A program made the position numbers and the translations under genes. A model generated the notes under the pieces. It saw only the letters and a program-made list of their open reading frames with translations, did not search any database and was not told where the DNA came from. This document shows, in pieces, positions 53,565 to 64,000 of a stretch of 64,000 bases of DNA. Positions within the stretch are counted from its first letter, which is position 1, and every line of letters starts with the position of its first letter. The stretch spans positions 175,741 to 239,740 of the forward strand of contig NZ_STGI01000008.1 in NCBI RefSeq assembly GCF_004804275.1, written 5' to 3'. Source of the stretch: Herbaspirillum sp. ST 5-3 (GTDB lineage Bacteria > Pseudomonadota > Gammaproteobacteria > Burkholderiales > Burkholderiaceae_D).

Positions 53565-54755
53565 TCAGATGCGAACTGCGATTTCCGCGATGAGCTGGCG
53601 CGCCAGGTCCTGTTTGTCGGCGCGCGGCAGGCGCTTGTTCCCCTTTTCGTCGAACAGCACCAGCTCGTTTTCATCCTTGCCGAAGGTTTGATGACCGATG
53701 TTCCCGACCAGGAGTGGTACGCCTTTCTTCTTGCGCTTCTCTTCGCCGTAGCGCAGCAGATTTTCCGATTCGGCGGCGAAGCCCACGCAATACGGCTTGT
53801 TCGGCAAGGCGGCAACGGATGCGAGGATGTCCGGATTTTGCTCGAACTGGAGATGCGGTATATCGTCCTCGCCACTCTTCTTCAGCTTTTGTTCGCTGGC
53901 ATTCGTCACGCGCCAGTCCGCCACGGCCGCGACCGCGATGAACACATCCTGTCCACTGACGTGCGACATGACGACGTCATGCATTTGCTGGGCGGTCTGC
54001 ACGTTGATGCGATGCACGCCATACGGTGTCGGCAGCGTCGTTGGACCCGAAATCAGAGTCACCTCCGCGCCGGTTTCGCGTGCCGCGCGGGCGATCGCAT
54101 AGCCCATCTTGCCGGAGGAAAGATTGGTGATTCCTCGTACCGGATCAATCGGTTCAAAGGTCGGGCCGGCGGTCAGCAAGACATGTTTTCCGGCGAGTAC
54201 CTTGCGCTGGAAAGAGGCAACCACTTCCTCAAGCAGCTGCTCCGGCTCCAGCATGCGACCCATGCCGATTTCGCCGCATGCCTGCTCGCCCGCATCGGGG
54301 CCGAGAATGGCGATGCCGTCCGCCCTCAGTTGCGCAAGGTTGCGCTGCGTGGCGGCGTTCTGCCACATCTCGACGTTCATGGCCGGCGCCACCATCAGCG
54401 GCAAGGTCATGGGACGCGCGACGCACAATGTCGAGAGCAAATCGTTACATGCGCCATGCGCCAGCTTGAACATGAAATCGGCGGAGCAGGGCGCAATCAC
54501 GATCGCATCCACGTCGCGACTGAGATCGATATGCGGCATGTTGTTGTCGATCCGGGCATCCCATTGGTCGGTATACACCGGATGGCCGGACAGCGCCTGC
54601 ATGGTGACCGGGGTGATGAACTGCGCGGCGGCTTGTGTCATCACGACTTGCACCGAGGCGCCTGCCTTGGTCAGGCCGCGCGTGAATTCCGCGACCTTGT
54701 AGCAGGCAATGCCGCCGGTCATGCCGAGAACGATTCTTTTGCCAGCGAGATCCAT
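53565..54755 (-). CDS. coaBC: Phosphopantothenoylcysteine decarboxylase / synthetase
   Basis: 396-residue bifunctional enzyme of coenzyme A biosynthesis. N-terminal CoaC flavin domain ([50 protein letters not shown]) adds the decarboxylase; the C-terminal CoaB domain ([49 protein letters not shown]) makes phosphopantothenoylcysteine. Start ATG 54755 with TTCAGGAGGCCTC upstream. In operon with lspA and dut. Confidence 0.97.
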   Translation of the reverse strand: MDLAGKRIVLGMTGGIACYKVAEFTRGLTKAGASVQVVMTQAAAQFITPVTMQALSGHPVYTDQWDARIDNNMPHIDLSRDVDAIVIAPCSADFMFKLAHGACNDLLSTLCVARPMTLPLMVAPAMNVEMWQNAATQRNLAQLRADGIAILGPDAGEQACGEIGMGRMLEPEQLLEEVVASFQRKVLAGKHVLLTAGPTFEPIDPVRGITNLSSGKMGYAIARAARETGAEVTLISGPTTLPTPYGVHRINVQTAQQMHDVVMSHVSGQDVFIAVAAVADWRVTNASEQKLKKSGEDDIPHLQFEQNPDILASVAALPNKPYCVGFAAESENLLRYGEEKRKKKGVPLLVGNIGHQTFGKDENELVLFDEKGNKRLPRADKQDLARQLIAEIAVRI

Positions 54756-54906
54756 GAGGCCTCCTGAAATGTCGTCGCAGGGTTGACTTGCAGGGTATCG
54801 CGAGTGCCGATTCCCCTCCGTTTGCCCCGCGTCTGCGGGACGCAAGGCCAAGCTTCACCGGCTGCAGGATTATCCAAAGCTCGGTAGTGTAGCAAAGAAG
54901 GGCGGC

Positions 54907-55416
54907 TTATTTCCCCACGCGCCGCAACTCGTCCAGCACGAACAAGGCCGCGCCGCCCACGATGGCCATGTCCGCCACATTGAATGCCGGCCAATGCCAG
55001 GTGCCGACATAGAAATCGAGGAAGTCGATCACGTGTCCGTAAACGACGCGGTCGATCAGGTTGCCGATCGCACCGCCGAGGATCAGCGCAAGCGCCCAGC
55101 AAAACATCCGCTGACCGGCATGGCGCTTGAGCAGATAGACGATGAAGATCACGGCGGCAATGGCAATGCCGGTGAAGACGTAGCGTTGCCAGCCTGCCTG
55201 GTTGGCGAGAAAGCTGAACGCCGCGCCCTTGTTATGCGCCAGGACCAGATTGAAGAAGGATGTCACTGGCCGTGATTCGCCAAAGACGAACAACCTGCTC
55301 ATCACCACCTTGCTGATCTGGTCGATCAGAATAATGATGGCTGCAATGCCGAGCCAGGGCGTCAGGCTGGTGCTGGGGCTGGCAGACAGACTTTTGAAAC
55401 TCTTTTGTTTGGCCAT
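54907..55416 (-). CDS. lspA: Signal peptidase II (lipoprotein signal peptidase)
   Basis: 169-residue membrane aspartic peptidase that removes lipoprotein signal peptides. Four helices; family motifs [44 protein letters not shown] and [12 protein letters not shown] hold the catalytic aspartates (NLIDR and NVAD). Start ATG 55416. Located downstream of ileS as usual in proteobacteria (ribF-ileS-lspA). Confidence 0.97.
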   Translation of the reverse strand: MAKQKSFKSLSASPSTSLTPWLGIAAIIILIDQISKVVMSRLFVFGESRPVTSFFNLVLAHNKGAAFSFLANQAGWQRYVFTGIAIAAVIFIVYLLKRHAGQRMFCWALALILGGAIGNLIDRVVYGHVIDFLDFYVGTWHWPAFNVADMAIVGGAALFVLDELRRVGK

Positions 55417-55505
55417 ATCGACTCTGTATGAATGTCATCCTCGTGGGAGCGGAAGTGCGAAACCCGGCCATGCCGTCCGCGCCCCGCACGAGAATGAACA
55501 ATGGG

Positions 55506-58355
55506 CTAAGCGAACTTCCTTGCCTCGCCGCCGCCGAACAAGTTGCTTGCGCAACGCCCGCAGATCCCCGGATGATCCGCATGCGAACCGACATCAGCGC
55601 GGTAGTGCCAGCAGCGTTCGCATTTCTGGTGCGTTGACGGCGTCACAATCACTCCTTCCTCGGCTTCGCTGGCAACCTGTGTCAGCTTTGCCTGCGACGT
55701 GATGAAGATGAACTTCAAGTCATCGCCGAGGCTGTTCAGCAGCGCATACTTGTCGCCGCTGGCCTTGATTTCCACTTCCGCCTGCAGCGATGAGCCGATG
55801 CCGCCCGCCACCCGAACTTCTTCCAGTTGCTTGGTCACATTTGCGCGCAAATCCCGCAGCGCGGCGAACTTGCTCAGCAACTCCGCGGCGCCCGCAACTT
55901 CCGGCAGTGCATAGTACACCTGCGTGAAGATGGTTTCGCCGCTTTCTTCAAAAGTGTCCTTGCCGGCGAATACGGACCACGCTTCTTCGGCGGTGAACGA
56001 CAGCATCGGAGCCATCACGCGCAACAACGCATGCGTGATATGCCAGATCGCGGTCTGGGCGGAACGGCGCGCCTTCGAGCCTGTGCCGCAGGTGTACAGA
56101 CGGTCCTTCAGGATATCGAGGTAGAAGCCGCCGAGGTCTTCCGAGCAGTACATTTGCAGCTTGGCGACGACCGGATGGAATTCGTAGACATCGAAATGCT
56201 GCAGGATCTCGGCCTGGAGTTCCGCCATGCGCGCAATCGCATAGCGATCGATTTCGAGCAATTCGGCAACCGGTACTGCATCCTTCTTTGAATCGAAATC
56301 GGAAGTGTTTGCCAACAGGAAGCGCAGTGTGTTGCGGATGCGGCGATAGGCTTCCACCACGCGCTTCAGGATTTCATCGGAAATCGACAGTTCGCCCGAG
56401 TAATCGGTTGATGCGACCCACAGACGCAGGATTTCCGCACCCAGCGTGTCCGACACCTTTTGCGGCGCGACCACGTTGCCTTTCGACTTGGACATCTTCT
56501 TGCCCTCGCCGTCGACCACGAAGCCGTGCGTGAGCAGCGCCTTGTAGGGCGGCTGTCCGTTCAGCATGGAGGACGTCAGCAGCGAGGAGTGGAACCAGCC
56601 GCGATGCTGATCCGAGCCTTCGAGATACAAGTCGGCCGGGAAATGCGATTGCGACGCGTGCGAGCCGCGCAAAACCGTCTGATGCGTGGAGCCGGAGTCG
56701 AACCAGACGTCGAGCGTGTCCTTGTTCTTCACGTAGACATCGGCATCTGCACCAAGCAGATCTTTCGGGTCGAGTGCCTGCCAGGCTTCGATCCCGTCCT
56801 TTTCGACCATCTTGGCAACGGCTTCCAGCAATTCCGGCGTGCGCGGATGCAGTTCGCCGGTTTCCTTGTGCACGAAGAAGGCCATCGGCACGCCCCACTG
56901 GCGCTGGCGCGACAAGGTCCAATCGGGCCGGTTGGCGATCATGCCATGCAGACGGGCCTGGCCCCAGCCGGGAAAGAAAGCGGTGGCTTCGATGCCGGCC
57001 AGCGCGGTTTCGCGCAAGGTCGGGCCGCCGGCCTTCGGCGCCACATCCATACCGGCAAACCATTGCGAGGTCGCGCGATAGATGATCGGCGTCTTGTGAC
57101 GCCAGCAGTGCATGTAGCTGTGTTCGAACATCACGAGCTTGAACAGCGAACCGACTTCTTCCAGTTTTTCACAAATCGGCTTGGAAGCTTCCCAGATGGT
57201 CATGCCGCCGAAGAAGGGCAGCCAGGAGGCATACTTGCCGTCGCCCATCACCGGCTTCAGGATTTCATCATCGGTCATGCCGTGCGCCTTGCAGGACTGG
57301 AAGTCGTCCAGGCCGTAGGCCGGTGCCGAGTGGACAATGCCGGTACCTGTATCGAGCGTCACGTATTCGCCAACGTAGATCGGCGAATAGCGGTCATAAC
57401 CCTTGTCGGCATTGGCGAACGGATGCTTGAACTTCAGCATCGACAGTGCCTCGCCGGAGGCGGTCGCAATGATCTTTCCTTCCAGGCCGTAGCGTTGCAG
57501 ACAGGCGTTGACCAGTTCCACCGCGAGCAGCAGCAGGATGGTTTCGCCTTTGCGCTCGGTCTGCACCAGCGCATAGCGATGGTCGGGATGCACGTTCAGG
57601 GCCTGGTTGGCGGGAATGGTCCACGGCGTGGTGGTCCAGATCACTGCATAACCTTTTTCGGTGGGCAGCTTGTCGAGGCCGAAGGCGTGCGCGATCTTGT
57701 CGGGTTCGGCAAATGGAAAGCCGACGTCGATCGCCGGATCGCGCTTGTCCTGGTATTCGACTTCCGCTTCCGCCAGGGCCGAGCCGCAATCGAAGCACCA
57801 GTTGACCGGCTTCAGGCCGCGATAGACATAACCTTTTTCGAGAATCCCGCCGAGCACGCGGATTTCGTCTGCTTCGTTCCCGAAATCCATCGTCTTGTAC
57901 GGACGATCCCATTCGCCGAGCACACCCAGGCGGATGAAGTCCTTCTTCTGCCGTTCAATCTGCTCGGTCGCGTAGGCGCGCGACTTGGCGAGCACTTCGG
58001 CAGTCGGCAAATGCTTGCCGTACTGTTTCTCGATCTGGATCTCGATCGGCATGCCATGGCAGTCCCAGCCCGGCACATATTGCGCATCGAAGCCTGCCAT
58101 GTTGCGTGCCTTGACGATCATATCCTTCAGGATCTTGTTGACCGCGTGGCCGATATGGATGTCGCCGTTCGCATAGGGCGGACCGTCGTGCAGGATGAAC
58201 TTGGGGCGGCCGGCGGAAGCCTCGCGGATGCGTTGATAGATCTTCTTGTCCTGCCACTCCTTCACCCACTTCGGCTCGCGCTTGGCGAGGTCGCCGCGCA
58301 TCGGGAATGCGGTTTCGGTGAGGTTGACCGGATACTTGTTTTTTTGTTCGGACAT
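55506..58355 (-). CDS. ileS: Isoleucyl-tRNA synthetase
   Basis: 949-residue class I aminoacyl-tRNA synthetase. HIGH motif [11 protein letters not shown] at residues 60-70, the editing domain in the middle, KMSKS motif [10 protein letters not shown], and a C-terminal zinc site with [13 protein letters not shown] and [11 protein letters not shown]. Length is normal for the bacterial eubacterial-type enzyme. Start ATG 58355 ([15 protein letters not shown]); the 20-residue upstream extension is not conserved. Between ribF (57 bases upstream) and lspA. Confidence 0.98.
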   Translation of the reverse strand: MSEQKNKYPVNLTETAFPMRGDLAKREPKWVKEWQDKKIYQRIREASAGRPKFILHDGPPYANGDIHIGHAVNKILKDMIVKARNMAGFDAQYVPGWDCHGMPIEIQIEKQYGKHLPTAEVLAKSRAYATEQIERQKKDFIRLGVLGEWDRPYKTMDFGNEADEIRVLGGILEKGYVYRGLKPVNWCFDCGSALAEAEVEYQDKRDPAIDVGFPFAEPDKIAHAFGLDKLPTEKGYAVIWTTTPWTIPANQALNVHPDHRYALVQTERKGETILLLLAVELVNACLQRYGLEGKIIATASGEALSMLKFKHPFANADKGYDRYSPIYVGEYVTLDTGTGIVHSAPAYGLDDFQSCKAHGMTDDEILKPVMGDGKYASWLPFFGGMTIWEASKPICEKLEEVGSLFKLVMFEHSYMHCWRHKTPIIYRATSQWFAGMDVAPKAGGPTLRETALAGIEATAFFPGWGQARLHGMIANRPDWTLSRQRQWGVPMAFFVHKETGELHPRTPELLEAVAKMVEKDGIEAWQALDPKDLLGADADVYVKNKDTLDVWFDSGSTHQTVLRGSHASQSHFPADLYLEGSDQHRGWFHSSLLTSSMLNGQPPYKALLTHGFVVDGEGKKMSKSKGNVVAPQKVSDTLGAEILRLWVASTDYSGELSISDEILKRVVEAYRRIRNTLRFLLANTSDFDSKKDAVPVAELLEIDRYAIARMAELQAEILQHFDVYEFHPVVAKLQMYCSEDLGGFYLDILKDRLYTCGTGSKARRSAQTAIWHITHALLRVMAPMLSFTAEEAWSVFAGKDTFEESGETIFTQVYYALPEVAGAAELLSKFAALRDLRANVTKQLEEVRVAGGIGSSLQAEVEIKASGDKYALLNSLGDDLKFIFITSQAKLTQVASEAEEGVIVTPSTHQKCERCWHYRADVGSHADHPGICGRCASNLFGGGEARKFA

Positions 58356-58411
58356 GATGGTTTCAATCGTAAAAATTCGGTGGATCAAACAGGAAGATTC
58401 ATGTTCGATCG

Positions 58412-59389
58412 TCAAATTCGGTCGGTGGCGGAAACAGCCTGCATCTCGCGTTCCTTGAAGAAGGCGCGCGCCTGCTGCGCGTCATTCTCAATCGCCGCCG
58501 TCAGTGTCGGCAAGTCGACATATTTCTCTTCGTCGCGCAGTTTCTTGAGGAATTCAATGTGCACCACTTTGCCGTAGCACGGTTGCGCATAGTCGAATAC
58601 ATAGGTTTCCAGCAGCACGCGTCCGCTGTCCTCCACGGTAGGCCGCACGCCGAGACTGGCGACGCCCGGCAAAGGCTGGTCGGCCAGGCCGCGCACCTGC
58701 ACCACGAAGATGCCGGAGAGCGCCGGGCGTCGATGAGCAATACGGAGGTTCAGTGTCGGAAAGCCAATGGTGCGTCCCAGTTTCTTGCCGTGGATGACAT
58801 GGCCCGAAATTGCGTAGGGATGACCGAGCAATTGGTCGGCGAGCGCGAAGTCGCTGTTGGCCAGCGCGGAGCGCACCGCGGAAGAGGAAATGCGCGTGCC
58901 GCCATTGGTGACAGTGGGCATGGCTTCGACATGGAATCCGTATTTCTTGCCGGCCTCCATCAGCATGGCGACATTGCCGGCGCGCTTGGCGCCGTAACAA
59001 AAATCTTCGCCGACCATCAGCCATTTCACGTGCAAACCTTGTACCAACACCTTTTCAACGAAGTCTTGCGGCGACATCGATGCGAAATGAGCGTTGAAAT
59101 GCTCGACGATGACACGATCGATGCCGGCGTTCGAGAGCGCCTGCAATTTGTCGCGCAGATTGGCGATCCGGGCTGGCGCCTTGGCGATATCACCGGCGAG
59201 CAGCGCGAAAAATTCGCGTGGATGCGGCTCGAAAGTCATCACTGCGGCTTCGACATTGAGTGTAGTGGCCGCCTCGCGCACACGCGCCAGAAGCGCCTGG
59301 TGCCCGCGATGAACACCATCGAAGTTGCCGATGGTCAGCGCGCACGGCGCACGCGATGCAGCATTGGGAAGTCCGCGAAATACCTTCAT
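58412..59389 (-). CDS. ribF: Bifunctional riboflavin kinase / FMN adenylyltransferase
   Basis: 325-residue enzyme that makes FMN and FAD. N-terminal adenylyltransferase: [17 protein letters not shown] (21-30 core [10 protein letters not shown]), [21 protein letters not shown], and [11 protein letters not shown]-terminal kinase: [46 protein letters not shown]. Start ATG 59389 (MKVFRGLPN). It is first in the ribF-ileS-lspA row. Confidence 0.97.
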   Translation of the reverse strand: MKVFRGLPNAASRAPCALTIGNFDGVHRGHQALLARVREAATTLNVEAAVMTFEPHPREFFALLAGDIAKAPARIANLRDKLQALSNAGIDRVIVEHFNAHFASMSPQDFVEKVLVQGLHVKWLMVGEDFCYGAKRAGNVAMLMEAGKKYGFHVEAMPTVTNGGTRISSSAVRSALANSDFALADQLLGHPYAISGHVIHGKKLGRTIGFPTLNLRIAHRRPALSGIFVVQVRGLADQPLPGVASLGVRPTVEDSGRVLLETYVFDYAQPCYGKVVHIEFLKKLRDEEKYVDLPTLTAAIENDAQQARAFFKEREMQAVSATDRI

Positions 59390-59471
59390 GCAGGGCAGTC
59401 TAAAGAAACCGTCGAAAAACCTATGATTATAAGCGCTTTCCGCCGGTTTTCTTTGTTGCAAGGGCTTGATT

Positions 59472-60302
59472 TCAGAGCCGGAGCGGGTCCTGGCGGTAAT
59501 ACTGCGCCAACAAACGATAGATTTCGGGATAGTCCTCGGCCAGCGGCTCCGGCAGTACGAAAAACGCTTCCGAGGCGACCGCGAAAAATTCCGCCGGATG
59601 CCTTGCCGCATAGGGATCGAGCGGCAGGGCGCCGAGCAACTCATCGTAGAGCGCGGCATCGGCTTCGTCGGCGTCATCGAAATCGTCCGGGAGCTGGTCT
59701 TCCAGGGCATGAACGCGGCGTACGAAGTCGGCATATGCAGCGGAAAACGTCCTTTGCCAAAGGCGTGGATCGAGGCCTTCGTGACAGGCGGTGAGAAAGG
59801 GCGGACATCCGTTCGCGTGGCCGTCGCCCATATCGATCTTGTGTGCAAATTCGTGGATCACGACGTTGTATCCCGGTGCATCGCGCTCCTGCACGTCTTC
59901 CCAGGACAGCACGACGGCCCCGCCGGCATCGACGGCTTCACCGGAGGCTGGTTCATGCCATTCATGCACGACCCCGGCTTCGTCCATTTCGCTCTGCGGG
60001 ATGATGAAGGCTGACGGGTAGATGATGATGCCGGCCATGTCGGCATACAGGTCGAGCGTGAGATTGAGAACCGGCAAACTGGCCTGAGCGGCAATATTTA
60101 CCGCAATTTCGTCCGTCAGTTCAAATCCTGCTGCACCGGTGAATGTCTTTTTGCCAAGTAATGCCTCGGACAAGGCTTTAAGGCGCTCCAGCTCAAGCGG
60201 CGATAGTCGCTGCAAATAGGCAAGACGCATGACGCAGTCCTGCCAGAGCGGATCCGGAATCCGTGGTGTATCGCGACTGAAAAATTGACGGAGCCATTGC
60301 AT
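59472..60302 (-). CDS. mtfA: M90 family zinc metallopeptidase MtfA
   Basis: 276-residue zinc peptidase. Active-site motif VVIHEFAHKIDMGDG with HExxH, and the downstream glutamate in HPAEFFAVASEAFF. MtfA (YeeI) in E. coli binds the Mlc repressor and influences glucose uptake; other substrates are not known here. Start ATG 60302, N-terminus MQWLRQFFSRDTPRIPDPLWQ. Single gene between yidB and ribF. Confidence 0.93.
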   Translation of the reverse strand: MQWLRQFFSRDTPRIPDPLWQDCVMRLAYLQRLSPLELERLKALSEALLGKKTFTGAAGFELTDEIAVNIAAQASLPVLNLTLDLYADMAGIIIYPSAFIIPQSEMDEAGVVHEWHEPASGEAVDAGGAVVLSWEDVQERDAPGYNVVIHEFAHKIDMGDGHANGCPPFLTACHEGLDPRLWQRTFSAAYADFVRRVHALEDQLPDDFDDADEADAALYDELLGALPLDPYAARHPAEFFAVASEAFFVLPEPLAEDYPEIYRLLAQYYRQDPLRL

Positions 60303-60369
60303 ATGGCCATTGTCGCGGAAATCAGCGCTTCACGACAATGGTGACGGACGTCCGCTTCCTTATTGGAGG

Positions 60370-60789
60370 TTACTGGAAGCGGCCCAGAAAATAATCCAGC
60401 AGCGCACTCATGTTTCCCAAGCCGCCTTGCGGAATATGTCCGGCAGGCGTCAGTCTGTCCACCAGATCCGGCAACATTTCACTCAGGCGGTTTGCGGTTT
60501 CATTTTCCGTCAGCCCGGTTTCCTCCGCGATCTGCTGCAGCTGACCTTCGCCCAGTGCCTGGTGCAATTGCTCGCCGGTGATCGGCACGTTCGGTCCGGA
60601 TGCTATCCAGGAGTGGATGACATTTCCCAGTCCTGCTTCACTGAACCGCTCTACGAGTCCGTGCAGTCCGCCGGCCTGGCCATTGTTCGCAAGCAATGCG
60701 AGCGCCGCCTGCAATAGACGCGTTCTTGAATCCATCATCGGCAAGTGATTGTCGCCAAGCATTTCGAATGCTTTGTCGAGAATACCCAT
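60370..60789 (-). CDS. yidB: YidB family protein (DUF937)
   Basis: 139-residue protein of the YidB/DUF937 family. Visible: GILDKAFEMLGDNH at the start, then repeated glycine/leucine patterns (NNGQAGGLHGLVERFSEAGLGNVIHSWIASGPNVPITGEQL) and a helical end with LPDLVDRLTPAGHIPQGG. Function unknown. Start ATG 60789 with CGGAGATGCACC before. Single gene, 99 bases downstream of rsmE. Confidence 0.9.
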   Translation of the reverse strand: MGILDKAFEMLGDNHLPMMDSRTRLLQAALALLANNGQAGGLHGLVERFSEAGLGNVIHSWIASGPNVPITGEQLHQALGEGQLQQIAEETGLTENETANRLSEMLPDLVDRLTPAGHIPQGGLGNMSALLDYFLGRFQ

Positions 60790-60888
60790 GGTGCATCTCC
60801 GCTTGAGTGGATAAAGCTGTCACCATAGAAGAAAGCACCGATTTACGGGTGGAAATCGGAACGTTGTTTGATTTCGGCTTAAATGCGC

Positions 60889-61614
60889 TCAGATTTCGCC
60901 CCAAACGGCGTTCAAGGCGGACAGTGCGGCCAGCCCGGCGGTTTCGGTCCGCAGCACGCGCGGCCCCATCGACAAGGGCAGCACGCCCTGGCTGATCGCC
61001 GCCGCCTCTTCCTGTTCCGTGAATCCGCCTTCGGGGCCGATCAGCAGTGCAACTGCTTGCGGAGGGTGATGGCGGGCCCAGTCCGACAGCGATTGCTCGC
61101 CACGCGGTGACAAGAGAATGCGGCGGTGCAAGTCCTGCTGTCCGATCCAGTCATTGAATTCGGCCGGTTCGCCCAGATTCGCAAGCCGGTTGCGGCCGCT
61201 TTGTTCAGAGGCGGCTGCAATGATGGCGTTCCAGTGTTCCAACTTTCTGGCTGTTCGTTCGGCAGACAAACGGACCACGCAGCGCCGCGCGGCGATCGGC
61301 TGGATAGCGGCGACGCCCAGTTCCACCGCCTTCTCGATGATCCAGTCCATTTTTGAACCTTCGGGCAAGGCTTGCGCCAAGGTGACTGCGTAGGGCAATT
61401 CGACATCGCGCGGTGTAAATGTTTTCACTTCCGCCATGGCGCGCTTTTTCTCGAGGATGACCAGGGTCGCGACGTATTCGCCGCCATCGCCGTTAAACAG
61501 TGTGATGGTGTCGCCGATCGCGAGCCGCAGCACATGGATGTGGTGCGAGATATGGTCGGGTAGAGTGATAACCGCACCAACGGTAAGGGGAAACGGGCAG
61601 AAAAAACGCGGCAT
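60889..61614 (-). CDS. rsmE: 16S rRNA (uracil1498-N3)-methyltransferase
   Basis: 241-residue SPOUT methyltransferase that methylates U1498 of 16S rRNA. N-terminal PUA-like domain (ISHHIHVLRLAIGDTITLFNGDGGEYVA), then the SPOUT domain with ALPEGSKMDWIIEKAVELGVAAIQPI, RRCVVRLSAERTARKLEHWNAIIAAASEQSGRN, and the knot motif LLIGPEGGFTEQEEAAA with LGPRVLRTETA-type MGPRVLRTETAGLAALS. Start ATG 61614 (MPRFFCPFPLTVG). Single gene, divergent from tkt with a 298-bp region between. Confidence 0.96.
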   Translation of the reverse strand: MPRFFCPFPLTVGAVITLPDHISHHIHVLRLAIGDTITLFNGDGGEYVATLVILEKKRAMAEVKTFTPRDVELPYAVTLAQALPEGSKMDWIIEKAVELGVAAIQPIAARRCVVRLSAERTARKLEHWNAIIAAASEQSGRNRLANLGEPAEFNDWIGQQDLHRRILLSPRGEQSLSDWARHHPPQAVALLIGPEGGFTEQEEAAAISQGVLPLSMGPRVLRTETAGLAALSALNAVWGEI

Positions 61615-61912
61615 AGGGGATCACTCGCTCCGGCTGCTTGCGGCAGTCTTGCCGAGCTCAAGCGATTTCCATGAAAGATCGACCGTTGTGTCAAAAGCGG
61701 CAATGGTCTTTCCCGTATTCGCCCTCATGCGGCATGACGCGGCGCGCGGGGTTTGGGGTGGGCGGTGAGCTGGCATGTCGTCCTTGTTAGCAAAAGTCAA
61801 TCCCCGATTTTAATTCCGCGCGGTTCAGTCTGGTAAAATACCGGGCTTTGCACCTCTGGTTCCAAGCCGGACCGGAGTCAGCACCAAGACCCGCCACACA
61901 CCTTGATTTGAC

Positions 61913-64000
<2,088 letters not shown>

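Noticed and set aside
56460..58577. 705-residue open frame antisense to ileS
   Set aside because: Shadow of a well-conserved synthetase gene; no motif or ribosome-binding site.

Overview
The window is chromosomal DNA of a betaproteobacterium, most likely of the order Burkholderiales and probably near Oxalobacteraceae (Herminiimonas, Herbaspirillum, Noviherbaspirillum or Collimonas type). This is inferred from gene order and protein families: ribF-ileS-lspA-coaBC-dut, tkt followed by gap, a solitary rsxB joined to nth, polyhydroxyalkanoate (PHA) storage genes, DUF1841 and the Gcr-type 'site-specific recombinase' family. Coding density is high. I see no rRNA, tRNA, CRISPR array, insertion sequence or prophage.

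Layout. 0-5 kb: 3' part of parE (reverse), a pseudo-receiver protein, a MITE-like inverted repeat, and a moxR-GNAT-VWA operon (reverse). 5-11 kb: Gcr-like membrane protein, two small cytochromes c, then a heat-shock block with cbpA-cbpM facing three tandem hsp20 genes. 11-18 kb: DUF1841, a RutE-like reductase, rsxB-nth, PHA depolymerase, ferredoxin-NADP reductase with ferredoxin. 18-30 kb: a lone lutC, an NhaD-type antiporter, PHA and lipid genes (PHA-system protein, acyl-CoA-binding protein, wax ester synthase, phasin), FKBP, EI24, a molybdopterin-binding protein, a four-gene overlapping operon (deacetylase, DMT exporter, thioesterase, nitroreductase) and a PBP7-type endopeptidase.

31-41 kb is the most distinctive part. 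Four co-directional signalling genes lie there: a receiver-histidine kinase, a receiver-diguanylate cyclase, a 2089-residue soluble hybrid kinase with a long tandem array of 92-residue HAMP-type units (11 units in exact 276-bp register), and a CheR-like protein whose SAM-binding signature looks eroded. Both receiver paralogues lack the conserved switch lysine.

41-47 kb: IclR regulator divergent from lutA-lutB (lactate oxidation), dgkA with a perfect terminator-like hairpin inside its coding start, DUF1294 behind an 18-codon leader ORF, RlpA, a small basic protein, OsmC, FMN reductase and DoxX. 47-52 kb: a Fur-box-preceded iron-uptake-type operon (P19, porin, cupredoxin, polyferredoxin) resembling FtrABCD but without the FTR1 permease. 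52-64 kb: an M48-like lipoprotein with altered zinc ligands, dut, coaBC, lspA, ileS, ribF, mtfA, yidB, rsmE, tkt and the start of gap.

Carbon and redox storage (PHA, possibly wax esters, lactate oxidation), stress defence (Hsp20, OsmC, CbpA) and a large cytoplasmic signalling module are the main themes. All functional calls come from reading the sequence; no database search was possible.
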